The position numbers and the translations under genes are program-made. A stretch of DNA of 64,000 nucleotides from positions 18,874 through 82,873 of the forward strand of contig CALKGK010000018.1 in assembly GCA_938085105.1 (NCBI GenBank), written 5' to 3'. The DNA is from an uncultured Flavobacteriales bacterium (lineage in GTDB: Bacteria; Bacteroidota; Bacteroidia; Flavobacteriales_D; Sanyastnellaceae). The notes under the pieces were generated by a model. That model made no database searches. It had not been told where the DNA came from and saw nothing but the letters and a program-made list of their open reading frames with translations. Below are positions 17,796 through 27,620 of the stretch, piece by piece (positions within the stretch are counted from its first letter, which is position 1; the number at the start of each line of letters is the position of its first letter).

Positions 17796-20700
17796 TTACT
17801 GTATCACAAGGCGCAGGTGCTGTACACGGTTTTCGTAGCTGAAAGTAGCGAGGTAAACACCGTTTGCTAGCTCAGACACATCCAAGCTTGCATTGCTTTC
17901 ACTGAAGGTGTTCGAGCGCACAATTTGTCCGCGCATATCTGTCAATTTAAACTGTGTTCCAACTTCAATTCCCGTGATGTTTAGGAGGTCTTCAACAGGG
18001 TTTGGATACATCTTCGTGCTGGCGAACATGGCTTCTTCCGTTGAAAGCACCACATAAGCCTCAGAGATGATACTACAGCCGTTGTTGCTCACTTCAACCG
18101 TGTAATTGCCCGGACTCGGGTTTTCTAGCGTTTGGCTGTTTGCCCCGTCAATCGCTTCTCCATCCAAATACCATTGGTTGCCGCTCATGGCACTGGAAAC
18201 CAAGCTGCCGTTGAAAAGGGTAATGGTGGGAACAGCCGGCGTTTGATTTACGGTGATATCAATCGAGGTGCTGGTGGCACAACCAAATTCATTCGTGCTG
18301 GTGGCAATGTAGGTGGTGCTTTCGCTCGGGAAGAACTCTACGTTGTTCTCCACTCCTTCATTCCAGCTTAAAATTTCTTCGCCCAGAGCTAACAAAGTGA
18401 TGCCCGTTCCAGAGCAAATTTCTTCTTCACTGGCTAGCACTTGGGGAGCATTTGGGATGGGATTAACGATGATTTCAATGGAATTGCTCGAACTGCAATC
18501 ATTTCCTTCATCACCAATAACGGTGTAGCTTGCACTCGCTGTTGGTATGAATTCCACACCATTTTCTACTCCGTCCATCCAAGCAATGTTTGTTGGTCCG
18601 CTAGCTGTAAGCGTTAGCGCTTCACCTGCACAAAGTTCCATGCTGGATGCGCTAATTTCCGGAACTGCGGCATTTTCATTCACCACTACAGTTATTGAAG
18701 TCGTGGTGGTACATGCATCCGGATTTCCTGCCGTAACCGTGTAGGTTTGGGTACTTGTGGGGAAGAATTCTTGGTTATTGCCTACGTTATTGTCCCACGA
18801 TAGCCAAACGTTACCAGAAGCGCTGAGAGTAACTCCCGTTCCTTCACAGATTTCTTCTGCTGAAGCACTGATTTGAGGAGCGTCTGGAAGTGGATTCACC
18901 ACAATTTCGATGCTGCTGGAGCTGGTACACTCGTTCCCGTTGCTGCCCACAGCGGTATAGGTGGTGGTTTCGGTAGGGATGAAAGCAAGGCCACTGCTAA
19001 TTCCGTTGTCCCAGGAGATGTTGGCCGGACCATCGGCAGTGAGTGTCACTTCTTCTCCTGCGCACACTTCCAAGCTTGAGGCCGTAATTTGCGGTGAAGG
19101 GGCAGTTTCATTTACCGTGATGTTCACTGTAGCACTTGCGGTACAAGATCCGTCATCACTGGCAGTGAGGGTGTAACTCGCTGTTTCATTTGGGGTGAAG
19201 GGGACGTTGTTTTCTACACCGTTGTTCCAAAGGAATGTGGCATCACCAGCGGCACTTAAGGTGACTTCTTCGCCTGCACAAATGGCCATGTCTTCGCTGT
19301 TCAAAGTGAATTCAACTCCTGTGATTTCTACATCGAAGCTATCGGTGTAAGTGAAGTTTTCGTCTTGTGCTTGAATGCTGATGGTGGTCGTACCCAAGGT
19401 GTTGTTGTCGAGGTTGTCGATGGAAATGGAGTACTGTCCGCCGCCCAAGTCGCTTACTGTGATGTCTGCATTATCGATCACCGCCAAATTACTACTGCTA
19501 GCCGTTACGTTGTTGATGCTTCCTCCATTATTGGTAATGATGGCGTTCACTCCGCTGAGACCGGTATTCTGACAAACGCTTTGATTTCCTGGAGCGGTAA
19601 TGGTAGCGTCATCGTCCAAATTGTTCACGCTAATGCTGGTGTTGGCCAGTCCAGCATAGGTAGCATCGGCAGAGGTGCTGGTATCAAGGGTGATCGTTAC
19701 GGCAACGTTTCCATCGTCTACGGCATCATCTACCCCTTGGCAAATGACAGTTTGTGGTGTGTCCCAATTTGCTAGGGTGAAGGTGAGCGTGGGCGTTGAA
19801 ACGATCACTTCATCAGTATTGGTGCTGGCGATTTGAACCGTTACTTCGTCGCTAGGAGCGGTGTTCAAGACCACGGGGATGAATACGCCATCTCCTGCTT
19901 CGGTAACTTCATAACCACCAGCTCCCGTATTAAGTCCGGGAAATGCAAAGCCGTTAAAAGCTCTTGAGTAGATGCCTTGAGTATCGCCTTGGAAACCGTT
20001 TCCAGACCAAGCGCTGACAAACCCTCCATTTGGAAATACAGCCAGGGCCGCATATTCTTGGTATTCTGCTGAGGTGGTATTCATTTGAAGGATTCCCGTA
20101 TTGCTTTGGTTGTAGTTGTTTCCTCCAATTACATAGGCTTCGTTCCGCAATGGGTTGCTAAAACCTCCGTTTCGAATGGACTTGGTTACCAAGAAATCAC
20201 CATTATCGTAGAGGTGACATTCCACGTTGTCATACCAATCGCCAGAGGTCACCAACTGCTCATTATTCACAATGAAATTCCCCGCTTCATCCAAAATCCA
20301 AAGCCGCATGTGTCGGCTTGAAAAAACGGTTCCGTGTGTCGTCACGATCATCACTTCTCCATTGGCATTTCCTTCTGCGTCGAGATCAGAACCTACATTG
20401 TACTCAGAATCCACATACCACAAGGTTTGTTCTGGAATTTCAGCCAAGAAGTTGGAAGAGAAGGTTTTTCTCATGATGTTTCGATAGTAATCACAGCAGC
20501 CAGAAACCAAGATGTATTGGTGGTAAATGGCCGTCATTCCGCCGTCGGGATGGATGACGATGTTGGGCTCACTGTAATCTGCACCCGAGTTTTCGGTAAC
20601 CAAAACCTGCGAATTGATCCAAGCATTGTTGTTGAGGTTGTAACCGCGCAAGTACACTTGATCGTTGTCCTCGTTGTTGTAAATGAAGGCCAATGTATCT

Positions 20701-21122
20701 TCTTGAATGTCCACGTCGAAGGTCTCCACTCCACTCGTCACACTCACTTCTGCTTCCAAAGAGTTATCCGGATTGATGACTGTAAATTTCAAGTTGCCTC
20801 CAGCTTCAATGTAGCTCACAAGGTACTTTCCCTCCTCCCAGTAGTGCGCAACCATCAGTTTTGAATTGCCTGGGTTGATGCTGATCTCGTCAGAAATGGG
20901 CACATGGCTGCTATCAAATTTGCGTGCTTTAATTTCTCCCGCATATTGATTCATGGTCCAAAAAACCATGTAATTCCCCTGATCGTCGGTGGCAATAACA
21001 GGACAGAATTGATTGCCGTCGATATCGGTGTTCACCAATTGTTCAAGAGAAACGGGATTGAGGTTTTGTGCCGAAAAAGAAAGGCTCAATACAAGGGATA
21101 AAAGGAGAAAAAGCTGCTTCAT
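17796..21122 (-). CDS. secreted T9SS-sorted protein with five Ig-like repeats
   Basis: Large surface protein of 1108 residues. A signal peptide (KQLFLLLSLVLSLSFSAQ) leads into about 370 residues of beta-rich sequence that may form a propeller (repeated WxxN and YLVSY-type strands). A Calx-beta-like segment follows (about residues 400-500: DEVTVQIASTNTDEVIVS and VAVTITLDTSTSADATYAGL). Then come five Ig-like repeats of about 72 residues, each with C-x-G-x-x-(V/I)-TL ... W(N/D)xxV ... YT ... C ... I-x-VN. The C-terminus is a classic type A T9SS sorting domain (MYPNPVEDLLNITG ... ANGVYLATFSYENR). Its function is unknown; adhesion or glycan binding is plausible. It is transcribed alone, with a terminator downstream. 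Confidence 0.9.
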   Translation of the reverse strand: MKQLFLLLSLVLSLSFSAQNLNPVSLEQLVNTDIDGNQFCPVIATDDQGNYMVFWTMNQYAGEIKARKFDSSHVPISDEISINPGNSKLMVAHYWEEGKYLVSYIEAGGNLKFTVINPDNSLEAEVSVTSGVETFDVDIQEDTLAFIYNNEDNDQVYLRGYNLNNNAWINSQVLVTENSGADYSEPNIVIHPDGGMTAIYHQYILVSGCCDYYRNIMRKTFSSNFLAEIPEQTLWYVDSEYNVGSDLDAEGNANGEVMIVTTHGTVFSSRHMRLWILDEAGNFIVNNEQLVTSGDWYDNVECHLYDNGDFLVTKSIRNGGFSNPLRNEAYVIGGNNYNQSNTGILQMNTTSAEYQEYAALAVFPNGGFVSAWSGNGFQGDTQGIYSRAFNGFAFPGLNTGAGGYEVTEAGDGVFIPVVLNTAPSDEVTVQIASTNTDEVIVSTPTLTFTLANWDTPQTVICQGVDDAVDDGNVAVTITLDTSTSADATYAGLANTSISVNNLDDDATITAPGNQSVCQNTGLSGVNAIITNNGGSINNVTASSSNLAVIDNADITVSDLGGGQYSISIDNLDNNTLGTTTISIQAQDENFTYTDSFDVEITGVEFTLNSEDMAICAGEEVTLSAAGDATFLWNNGVENNVPFTPNETASYTLTASDDGSCTASATVNITVNETAPSPQITASSLEVCAGEEVTLTADGPANISWDNGISSGLAFIPTETTTYTAVGSNGNECTSSSSIEIVVNPLPDAPQISASAEEICEGTGVTLSASGNVWLSWDNNVGNNQEFFPTSTQTYTVTAGNPDACTTTTSITVVVNENAAVPEISASSMELCAGEALTLTASGPTNIAWMDGVENGVEFIPTASASYTVIGDEGNDCSSSNSIEIIVNPIPNAPQVLASEEEICSGTGITLLALGEEILSWNEGVENNVEFFPSESTTYIATSTNEFGCATSTSIDITVNQTPAVPTITLFNGSLVSSAMSGNQWYLDGEAIDGANSQTLENPSPGNYTVEVSNNGCSIISEAYVVLSTEEAMFASTKMYPNPVEDLLNITGIEVGTQFKLTDMRGQIVRSNTFSESNASLDVSELANGVYLATFSYENRVQHLRLVIQ
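18232..19310 (-). repeat. five tandem Ig-like repeats in an A-A-B-A-B order
   Basis: In-frame repeats of about 216 bases within the 1108-residue protein. Repeats 2 and 4 (starting near 19092 and 18660) resemble each other (ASSLEVCAGEEVTL, ASSMELCAGEALTL), as do repeats 3 and 5 (ASAEEICEGTGVTL, ASEEEICSGTGITL). This indicates duplication of a two-repeat unit of about 432 bases. Confidence 0.8.
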
Positions 21123-21617
21123 TAGATTAATGATTGTGATGAAACGAAGTTACAAGGAAATAGCAGACAGCTGAAATGGGAAAGGCGGACAAAGTTGAGT
21201 TCCTAAAATCATCTGCTGTTTTGGGACTTCATTTTCCTTTAAATGTGTATCTCTTTAAGTGTACAGAATCTAAGGGATTCAAGAACGAAAGGGTGAGTTG
21301 GGTAATCATGCCCTATGCCAACCCTAATCCTAAACAACCCGCGCAAGCAACCTCAACCGGCGAAGCCATTCAACCAAATTCGGTGCTCAGGAAATAAAAA
21401 TGACATTTGAAAGCTTCAGGTTTTGATACAAAATCACCCTAAGGGAGCGCCGTTCAGTGTTCATCCACAAAACATCCGATATCATCCACAAAGTGGTGGC
21501 ATTTCTTCTTGTTTGACGCTAGAATAATGTTCAACTTCAACCAACAAAGTAATGAAATCGCGGTGTTTTTCTCTCGGTTTCGCGCTTTGATTTTGAACTG
21601 AATTAGAACCTTTAGCT
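21123..21617. other. divergent intergenic region, no gene supported
   Basis: These 495 bases separate the minus-strand Ig-repeat gene from comM. TAACTTCG on the minus strand at 21145-21152, about 22 bases before the Ig-repeat gene, is one base from the Bacteroidota -7 consensus. A 73-codon frame at 21176-21397 looks like chance (low-complexity Pro/Gln/Thr end, no family resemblance). No tRNA, riboswitch or repeat is recognised. Confidence 0.5.
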
Positions 21618-23156
21618 ATGCTCGTCAAATCTTTTGGTGCCGCTTTGTACGGCATCGCAGCTACTCTTGTTACGCTTGAAATCCACCTCAACACAGGCAT
21701 TCAATTTTTGATGGTGGGTTTGCCCGACTCGGCCGTGAAGGAGAGTCAGCAACGAGTAAAAACAGCCATCGAAGCGATTGGTTTTTCGTGGCCAGGGAAG
21801 GCGATTACCATTAACCTAGCTCCAGCCGACATTAAAAAGGAGGGTGCTGCTTATGATTTGCCTTTGGCCATTGGCTTGCTCGCTGCTACAGGTAAGATTG
21901 CGGGAGATCGGGTGGCCAAATACATCATCATGGGGGAGTTGAGCTTAGATGGGAGCTTGAGAGCGGTGAAAGGGGCTTTACCGATGTCACTTTTGGCAAG
22001 AGATGAGGGTTTTGAAGGCATTATTTTACCTCAAGAAAACGCCCCGGAAGCTGCAGTGGTGGATAAGGTGAAGGTTTATGGCTTTACGCATCTGGAGGAG
22101 GTATTGGACTTTTTTCTAAGTGAAGAAGCTGGTGAGCCTATAGTGCTGGATACCGACCAACTCTTCTATCAAAAATTGAACGATCATGCCTTGGATTTTT
22201 CCGATGTGAAAGGACAAGAAAACATCAAGCGTGCTTTTGAAATTGCCGCCGCCGGGAGTCACAACCTGATTCTCATTGGTCCGCCCGGTGCCGGAAAAAC
22301 CATGCTTGCCAAGCGTTTGCCGACGATCTTGCCTCCCTTAAACCTCAGTGAAAGCTTGGAAACGACCAAAATTCATTCGGTGGCAGGACGCATTCCGAAA
22401 AACGAGGCTTTGATCACCACCCGCCCCTTCAGAGCGCCGCATCATACCATTTCTGATGTAGCGCTCGTGGGAGGTGGAGGTTTTCCCCAACCGGGAGAAA
22501 TTTCCCTGGCCCACCATGGCGTGCTTTTTCTCGACGAATTGCCCGAATTCAAACGAACGGTTTTGGAGGTGATGCGGCAACCCATTGAAGAGCGGAAAGT
22601 CACCATTTCAAGGGCGCGTTTTTCGGTTGATTTTCCTGCGAGTTTTATGCTTGTGGCGGCCATGAATCCTTGTCCATGCGGCTACTTTAATCACCCAGAA
22701 AAAGACTGTGTTTGCCAAGGAGGTGTGGTGCAGAAGTACTTGAATAAGGTATCCGGACCCCTCCTCGATCGCATCGACATTCACATTGAAGTTACCCCTG
22801 TAAGTTTTGACGAACTGAGTTCTCGTCCGCCTTCGGAAAACAGCGGTTCCATTCGAGAGCGGGTGATGAAAGCGCGGAAGGTTCAGGAAAAACGCTTTGA
22901 AGATCATCCGGAGATCCACTGCAATTCACAAATCGGTTCCAAAGAGTTGAAAGTGTATTGTGAGATTGGTGCTGATGGACACGAGTTGTTGAAGGGAGCG
23001 ATGCGCCGATTGAATCTCAGTGCAAGGGCGTACGACCGTATTTTAAAAGTAGCGCGCACCATTGCTGATTTGGACAGCAGTGCATCCATAAAAACAGAAC
23101 ACCTCGCAGAAGCGATACAATATAGAAGCCTTGACCGGGAGAATTGGGCGGGTTAA
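21618..23156 (+). CDS. comM: ComM/YifB-family Mg-chelatase-like AAA+ ATPase
   Basis: AAA+ ATPase of 512 residues related to ComM, a hexameric helicase that aids branch migration during natural transformation in Proteobacteria. It has the N-terminal ChlI domain (LNTGIQFLMVGLPDSAVKES ... ITINLAPADIKKEGAAYDLP), Walker A GPPGAGKT (residues 221-228), Walker B GVLFLDELPEF, the cysteine-rich loop NPCPCGYFNH ... CVCQGG, the sensor/arginine-finger region SGPLLDRIDIHIEV, and the C-terminal Mg-chelatase domain (LNLSARAYDRILKVARTIADL). It is full length, with the start at MLVKSFGAALYG. The role in transformation is inferred from the family; no com or dprA gene is adjacent. Confidence 0.94.
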   Translation: MLVKSFGAALYGIAATLVTLEIHLNTGIQFLMVGLPDSAVKESQQRVKTAIEAIGFSWPGKAITINLAPADIKKEGAAYDLPLAIGLLAATGKIAGDRVAKYIIMGELSLDGSLRAVKGALPMSLLARDEGFEGIILPQENAPEAAVVDKVKVYGFTHLEEVLDFFLSEEAGEPIVLDTDQLFYQKLNDHALDFSDVKGQENIKRAFEIAAAGSHNLILIGPPGAGKTMLAKRLPTILPPLNLSESLETTKIHSVAGRIPKNEALITTRPFRAPHHTISDVALVGGGGFPQPGEISLAHHGVLFLDELPEFKRTVLEVMRQPIEERKVTISRARFSVDFPASFMLVAAMNPCPCGYFNHPEKDCVCQGGVVQKYLNKVSGPLLDRIDIHIEVTPVSFDELSSRPPSENSGSIRERVMKARKVQEKRFEDHPEIHCNSQIGSKELKVYCEIGADGHELLKGAMRRLNLSARAYDRILKVARTIADLDSSASIKTEHLAEAIQYRSLDRENWAG

Positions 23157-23202
23157 TTCCCGATCCGAATTCAATGCTATTCACTTTTTAATCCTCATCA
23201 AA

Positions 23203-24858
23203 ATGAAACACTCATTATTCTTGAAATTAAGCGGTCTGTGCATCTTGTTTTTGACCCTACAACAGCTCAGTCTTGCTCAAAACCTTCGTTTTTTTTCCAA
23301 TCCACAAGAAAATCAGGGATTCGCACTTTGGTGCGCCTTGGAGGAAGCCAGCATGTACCAAGTCGAAATACTTCTAAGAAACCACTCCAATGGGAGCTAC
23401 AGCGAAACAAGCTTGGAGCGTTTCAAGGTGGAAAAACAGAATTACCTCCAAATTCCTGAGGCCTATTTAAGAAGCGACAGCCCATATAAGGAGTACCGAT
23501 TAGAACTCACACCCTTGGATGAAAACGGAATTCCGAGTGGAGAGACATCAGCTCAAAGTCTGCTTCCGAAGAGCTTTCATATCAATTCGAATGGGGCAGG
23601 TTTTGTGAAAGGCTGCAGCATGACCTGTAACGGGAACGATTATGCATACACCATTCAGCAATTTGTTGCGGTGGATGAAGGTGGAGCCTTGCAGCCGGAA
23701 GTGTTTTATCGCCTCGAAAGAGCTGTGGAAAGTACACAAACCGAAGATGGAATCACCGTTCAATATCTTCCCTATTATGAATACATGGGAGATGAAACCT
23801 TTTATGATTCCTATCTCACAGAAGAGGGTGTTTTACCTTCAGGACTGAGCGATTATCATGAAATTGGCTACTGGTCATTGTCCAACCCAGGCGTGAATAC
23901 TCTCCAAAATAGTGGAGCTTACAGCGCTCCGGATGTGATTGCTTTTGAGCCCATGACGGGATTTGAAGATGCCTTTGGATATCCTTTGTTGCCATGGCAG
24001 TGGAACAACCTTGTTGGGATGAGAAAGGGCAGAGGGTTTTGGGCAGGAATGAGCTATGAAACTCCCATCCTCGCTCAAGATGCGGCCACGTTTTGCTCGT
24101 TCTCGTCTCCCGAAACTTTTGTGGAAATGATGAACCAATATGTGTTCAACGACTTGCCCAACGTGCCCAGTTTGACGTGCAACGGTGGTGAATTTTTCGA
24201 TTTGATTGTCGAGGACCCGACCATCTACACTGCAGGTTGTTTAACCACGGTTTGCTTTGCACACAAACCCGACGGCACCAGTCAATTATTGAGCGATTGG
24301 GTGAACTATGTGAAGCAGCTTGCTCTTGCATCTGGCCACGCCGAACTTGAGGAAACACATCCAATGAAGAATCTTCAGCATTTGTCCATTCAAAAATGGA
24401 GCACTCAGGGTTTTTCGAGTGTTTTGAATAAGCGGGTTTCTAGTTTGTTCGATGAGAATGATCAGTTCCTATTGGGTGATTTTGTTTTGGAAAAAGGGCT
24501 GTATTCCATAACTAGTTTGGCGGTGAACGGAAGCCTTTATTCTTCGTTTTTTGAATTGGACGAGAGCACAACACTGGACCTTTCTTTGGCCAATCAACTC
24601 GAAGTGGATCTCTACCCAAATCCTCTGGGCGATGAAGGCCTGAACGTTCAAATTACCTCTCCAGAGAACATGGTTGTTGTGCACGAAATACTCAATCCAA
24701 ACGGCTATGTGATTTACACGAATAAACCATGGCTTTTTGCTGAAGAGCGTTTTAGTGGAACCTTGTTTTTGAGCCATATCGATGCATACCCCTTCTTAAT
24801 TCACCGAGTGACGTGCCCAGATGGCAGCGTGAACTCGCAAACCATACTCTTAAAATAA
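23203..24858 (+). CDS. secreted protein of unknown function, probable T9SS client
   Basis: A 551-residue exported protein; I do not recognise its main domain. The signal peptide is KHSLFLKLSGLCILFLTLQQLSLAQ. The mature part has scattered cysteines that could form disulfides (KGCSMTCNGND, LTCNGG, AGCLTTVC) and aromatic, acidic stretches (VFYRLERAVES, YLPYYEYMGDETFYDSYL). The last 85 residues resemble a T9SS sorting domain: LEVDLYPNPLGDEGLNVQI followed by short beta strands to the end. The frame stays open 24 codons upstream, overlapping comM, but the signal peptide fixes ATG 23203. The stop is seven bases before the next gene, so the two form one unit. Confidence 0.75.
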   Translation: MKHSLFLKLSGLCILFLTLQQLSLAQNLRFFSNPQENQGFALWCALEEASMYQVEILLRNHSNGSYSETSLERFKVEKQNYLQIPEAYLRSDSPYKEYRLELTPLDENGIPSGETSAQSLLPKSFHINSNGAGFVKGCSMTCNGNDYAYTIQQFVAVDEGGALQPEVFYRLERAVESTQTEDGITVQYLPYYEYMGDETFYDSYLTEEGVLPSGLSDYHEIGYWSLSNPGVNTLQNSGAYSAPDVIAFEPMTGFEDAFGYPLLPWQWNNLVGMRKGRGFWAGMSYETPILAQDAATFCSFSSPETFVEMMNQYVFNDLPNVPSLTCNGGEFFDLIVEDPTIYTAGCLTTVCFAHKPDGTSQLLSDWVNYVKQLALASGHAELEETHPMKNLQHLSIQKWSTQGFSSVLNKRVSSLFDENDQFLLGDFVLEKGLYSITSLAVNGSLYSSFFELDESTTLDLSLANQLEVDLYPNPLGDEGLNVQITSPENMVVVHEILNPNGYVIYTNKPWLFAEERFSGTLFLSHIDAYPFLIHRVTCPDGSVNSQTILLK

Positions 24859-24865
24859 AATCATC

Positions 24866-26581
24866 ATGAACAGGACTCAATTTCTCATTTTCTTGCTTTT
24901 TTGCCCTGCATTTGTGGAGGCACAAGACGGTTTTTATCCAGATGCGCTTGCCTGGTGCACGCACTACGGACAGTTTGGAACCGTTGAACCCATCGCTGCT
25001 GAATTGGGCGAAGATGCCTTCTTTTTTGCAGGCAATACCAATGCCTCCGTAGGAATGGCCAGTTTGAATGGGGTTCACCAATCCAATTTCATCACTGCGG
25101 ACAGCAACATCAGGGATGGGTTCCTGAGTTCCTTTGATTTCAATGGAAATTTTTTGTGGGGAACTTATTTTGGCGGACTGGGGGCTGATTTTGTCCAAGA
25201 CATGGCCATCGATGCTGATGGGAACATCCTTCTGGTTGGACGAACGAAAAGCTCTGAAGGAATAGCAACACCGGGGGCATACATGGAAACCCCAATAGGG
25301 GAGTTTGAAAGCGGGTTCTTGGCGAGTTTTACCGCATCGGGAAACTTGAATTGGGCCACTTACTTTGGAGGAAGTGAGTATGACCATATCAACGCCATTG
25401 CTGTTGGTGAGGATGGAAGCATTTGGTGCGCTGGTACAACGGAATCTCCAGACCTCCCCGTGATGGACGCCTTTCAAGAGGAGTACGGAGGCGGTTGGAC
25501 CGATGCTTTTATAGCGCGTTTCAGTGCTTCGGGTGACCTTGAATTCTGCAGTTATTTTGGAGGAGATGATGAAGATGGCATTGCAGATATCGTTTTGACT
25601 GAAAACGGATTAAGCTGTTTCGGTTCCACCAAATCAGTACTCAACATGAGTGTGGACGCTCATCAAGCGGAATTGAGTGGCTCAACCGATGGGTTCTTAA
25701 TACATGTAGACAACAACCATATTTTGACCCATTCCAGCTATCTCGGTGGCGGTTCTTTTGATTCGGCAATGAAACTCACTAGTCATAATGGAGCATATTA
25801 TGCCTTGTTGAGGAGTTTCAGCGATGATTTTGCCACACCAAATGCTGCCTTTTCTGAGCGATTTGGCGGAGTAGATTTGGTGCTTTGTCGCTTGAATGCG
25901 GATTTTTCTTTGGATTGGTCGAGCTATTACGGAGGAAATTCCTTTGACGATGCAAGCACGAGCGATTTGCTGGCCTATGAGGGTGGAGTGATGATCACAG
26001 GAGGAACGCACAGCCAAGATTTGCCCATGCTCAACGCCTTTGATGACAGCTACGATACAACAGATTATATTGCCATAGGAGATGCCTTCATTGCGGGCTT
26101 TGCGCATGACGGAGTATATCAGTTCGGGACGTATTATGGGTCCTACTCTCGAGATTATGCCACCAAACTTTTGTTGAATGATGGCAGCCTCTATCTCATC
26201 GGATCGAGCAGGTCTGGCGGGATGGCAACTGATGGTGCTCATCTCGCTTTTGATTACGGTATTGGGTATTCTGCGTTGCTTACACGTTTTGATTTGCAAA
26301 CATTATCACTGCCAAATCACATCACGGAATTTAGTGAAATTAAGGTGTATCCAAACCCTATTTCAGGCGGTGAAAGCCTTCAAGTGCAAAGCTCGTTACA
26401 AGTAGAATCGTGGTGTTTGTTGGAGCTCTCGGGTCGCGTGCTAGTAGAAAAAAAGCTTAAAGGATTTGGGCGTCAGACAATCATAGAATTAAAACCATAC
26501 CACCTGAGCCCTGGATGCTATGTTTTGCAGGTGCATTTGGAGAATGGAGAAGTCCGAAGTAAACGTTTTGTGGTGCCGTAG
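24866..26581 (+). CDS. secreted SBBP-type beta-propeller protein with T9SS sorting domain
   Basis: A 571-residue surface protein. The signal peptide (RTQFLIFLLFCPAFVEAQ) is followed by at least six repeats of the SBBP propeller pattern: (W/F)xxYFGG ... D ... I(A/D)xDxxGN(I/L)xxxGxTxS ... DAFIARF. Examples are WGTYFGGLGADFVQDMAIDA, WATYFGGSEYDHINAIAV, CSYFGGDDEDGIADIVL, WSSYYGGNSFDDASTSDLL and FGTYYGSYSRDYATKLLL. The C-terminus is a T9SS sorting domain (EIKVYPNPISGGESLQV ... LSPGCYVLQVHLENGE). It probably forms a closed propeller displayed on the cell surface; the ligand is unknown. It is cotranscribed with the preceding secreted protein and followed by a terminator. Confidence 0.87.
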   Translation: MNRTQFLIFLLFCPAFVEAQDGFYPDALAWCTHYGQFGTVEPIAAELGEDAFFFAGNTNASVGMASLNGVHQSNFITADSNIRDGFLSSFDFNGNFLWGTYFGGLGADFVQDMAIDADGNILLVGRTKSSEGIATPGAYMETPIGEFESGFLASFTASGNLNWATYFGGSEYDHINAIAVGEDGSIWCAGTTESPDLPVMDAFQEEYGGGWTDAFIARFSASGDLEFCSYFGGDDEDGIADIVLTENGLSCFGSTKSVLNMSVDAHQAELSGSTDGFLIHVDNNHILTHSSYLGGGSFDSAMKLTSHNGAYYALLRSFSDDFATPNAAFSERFGGVDLVLCRLNADFSLDWSSYYGGNSFDDASTSDLLAYEGGVMITGGTHSQDLPMLNAFDDSYDTTDYIAIGDAFIAGFAHDGVYQFGTYYGSYSRDYATKLLLNDGSLYLIGSSRSGGMATDGAHLAFDYGIGYSALLTRFDLQTLSLPNHITEFSEIKVYPNPISGGESLQVQSSLQVESWCLLELSGRVLVEKKLKGFGRQTIIELKPYHLSPGCYVLQVHLENGEVRSKRFVVP

Positions 26582-26589
26582 TTTCAAAA

Positions 26590-26625
26590 AAAACAGGAGA
26601 GCTCCTTCATGGACCCTCCTGTTTT
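26590..26625. terminator. bidirectional terminator between the SBBP gene and mscS
   Basis: AAAACAGGAG (26590-26599) pairs with CTCCTGTTTT (26616-26625), with extra TCC/GGA pairing in the loop and A/T tracts on both flanks. It serves two convergent genes. Confidence 0.85.
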
Positions 26626-26650
26626 CTTTTAATTTGTTCAGTAAAATGGG

Positions 26651-27469
26651 CTATTGCTCTTTTTGGTGCAAATGCAAATCCATTTGAGGATAAGGAATAT
26701 TGAGTCCTTCTTGGTCAAATACTTTGTATACTTCTTCTTGGAGTCTGAAATGAACCGGCCAGTAATCTTTAGCATCGACCCAAGCGCGCACGGCTAAATT
26801 GACTGAACTATCTGCAAGTGCGGATACTGCAATGAATAAGGCAGGATCTTTTAGAATTCGGTCATCAGCATCACAAATGTTTTGAATAACGCTTTTTGCT
26901 TTGTCCACATCGTCACCATAACCAATACCAAAGGTGATGTCCACACGTCTTCGGTCTTCTGTACTGTAATTCACCATTGAACCGGTGCTCAACCCTCCAT
27001 TAGGGATGATGATGGTTTTGTTGTCTGGCGATTTCAAGATGGTATTGAAAATCTGGATTTCGTGCACCGAGCCACTATGTCCTTGCGCCTCAATGTAATC
27101 ACCCACTTTAAAAGGTTTAAAAATAAGCAGCATTACTCCACCTGCGAAGTTTTGTAGGGTTCCAGACAAAGCCATACCAATAGCGAGTCCTGCCGCACCA
27201 AGAATGGCAATGAAGGAGGTCATCTCAATACCAATCATGCTCAATACAGTGATCACGAGCATTACTTTCAGGGCGATATTGATGATGCTTTTGAGGAAGC
27301 CTTGGAGTGATGGCTCGAGATCGCGTTTCTGCATGATTTTCACAGCTCCAGAAGTCAGCATGCGAACCACCATCAGCCCGATAATGAGCACTAAGATTGC
27401 AGCGATGAGTTTCGGTCCGTAGGTGAGAACGATGTCCCGACCGGTTTCAATGAGTTTGTCAGTATCCAT
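26651..27469 (-). CDS. mscS: small-conductance mechanosensitive channel, MscS family
   Basis: Pressure-release channel of the inner membrane that opens on hypo-osmotic shock. The product has 272 residues, close to the short MscS type, with three N-terminal membrane segments (GPKLIAAILVLIIGLMVVRM; IINIALKVMLVITVLSMIG; IAILGAAGLAIGMALSGTL). The pore helix is the Gly/Ala-rich stretch AAGLAIGMALSGTLQNFAGG, followed by the beta domain signature FKPFKVGDYIEAQGHSG and IIIPNGGLSTGSMVNYS. It is a single gene downstream of the rodA operon, separated from rodA by 151 bases. Confidence 0.94.
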   Translation of the reverse strand: MDTDKLIETGRDIVLTYGPKLIAAILVLIIGLMVVRMLTSGAVKIMQKRDLEPSLQGFLKSIINIALKVMLVITVLSMIGIEMTSFIAILGAAGLAIGMALSGTLQNFAGGVMLLIFKPFKVGDYIEAQGHSGSVHEIQIFNTILKSPDNKTIIIPNGGLSTGSMVNYSTEDRRRVDITFGIGYGDDVDKAKSVIQNICDADDRILKDPALFIAVSALADSSVNLAVRAWVDAKDYWPVHFRLQEEVYKVFDQEGLNIPYPQMDLHLHQKEQ

Positions 27470-27620
27470 AAATATTCTGTTTTAAGTTGTGATGGACAAA
27501 GGTCTATTGATTGTTGTGGACAGGCAAATTCTTAGGAACTTATCTTTCTGAGATGACCAATTGGAAAGATAATTCGGGAAGGGAATAAAATGAGGACAGG
27601 ATTGAGGTACTTGTTTTTGA

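Noticed and set aside
21176..21397. 73-codon open frame in the gap before comM
   Set aside because: Low-complexity C-terminus, no recognisable family, not close to either neighbour, and in a promoter-bearing divergent region; consistent with chance.
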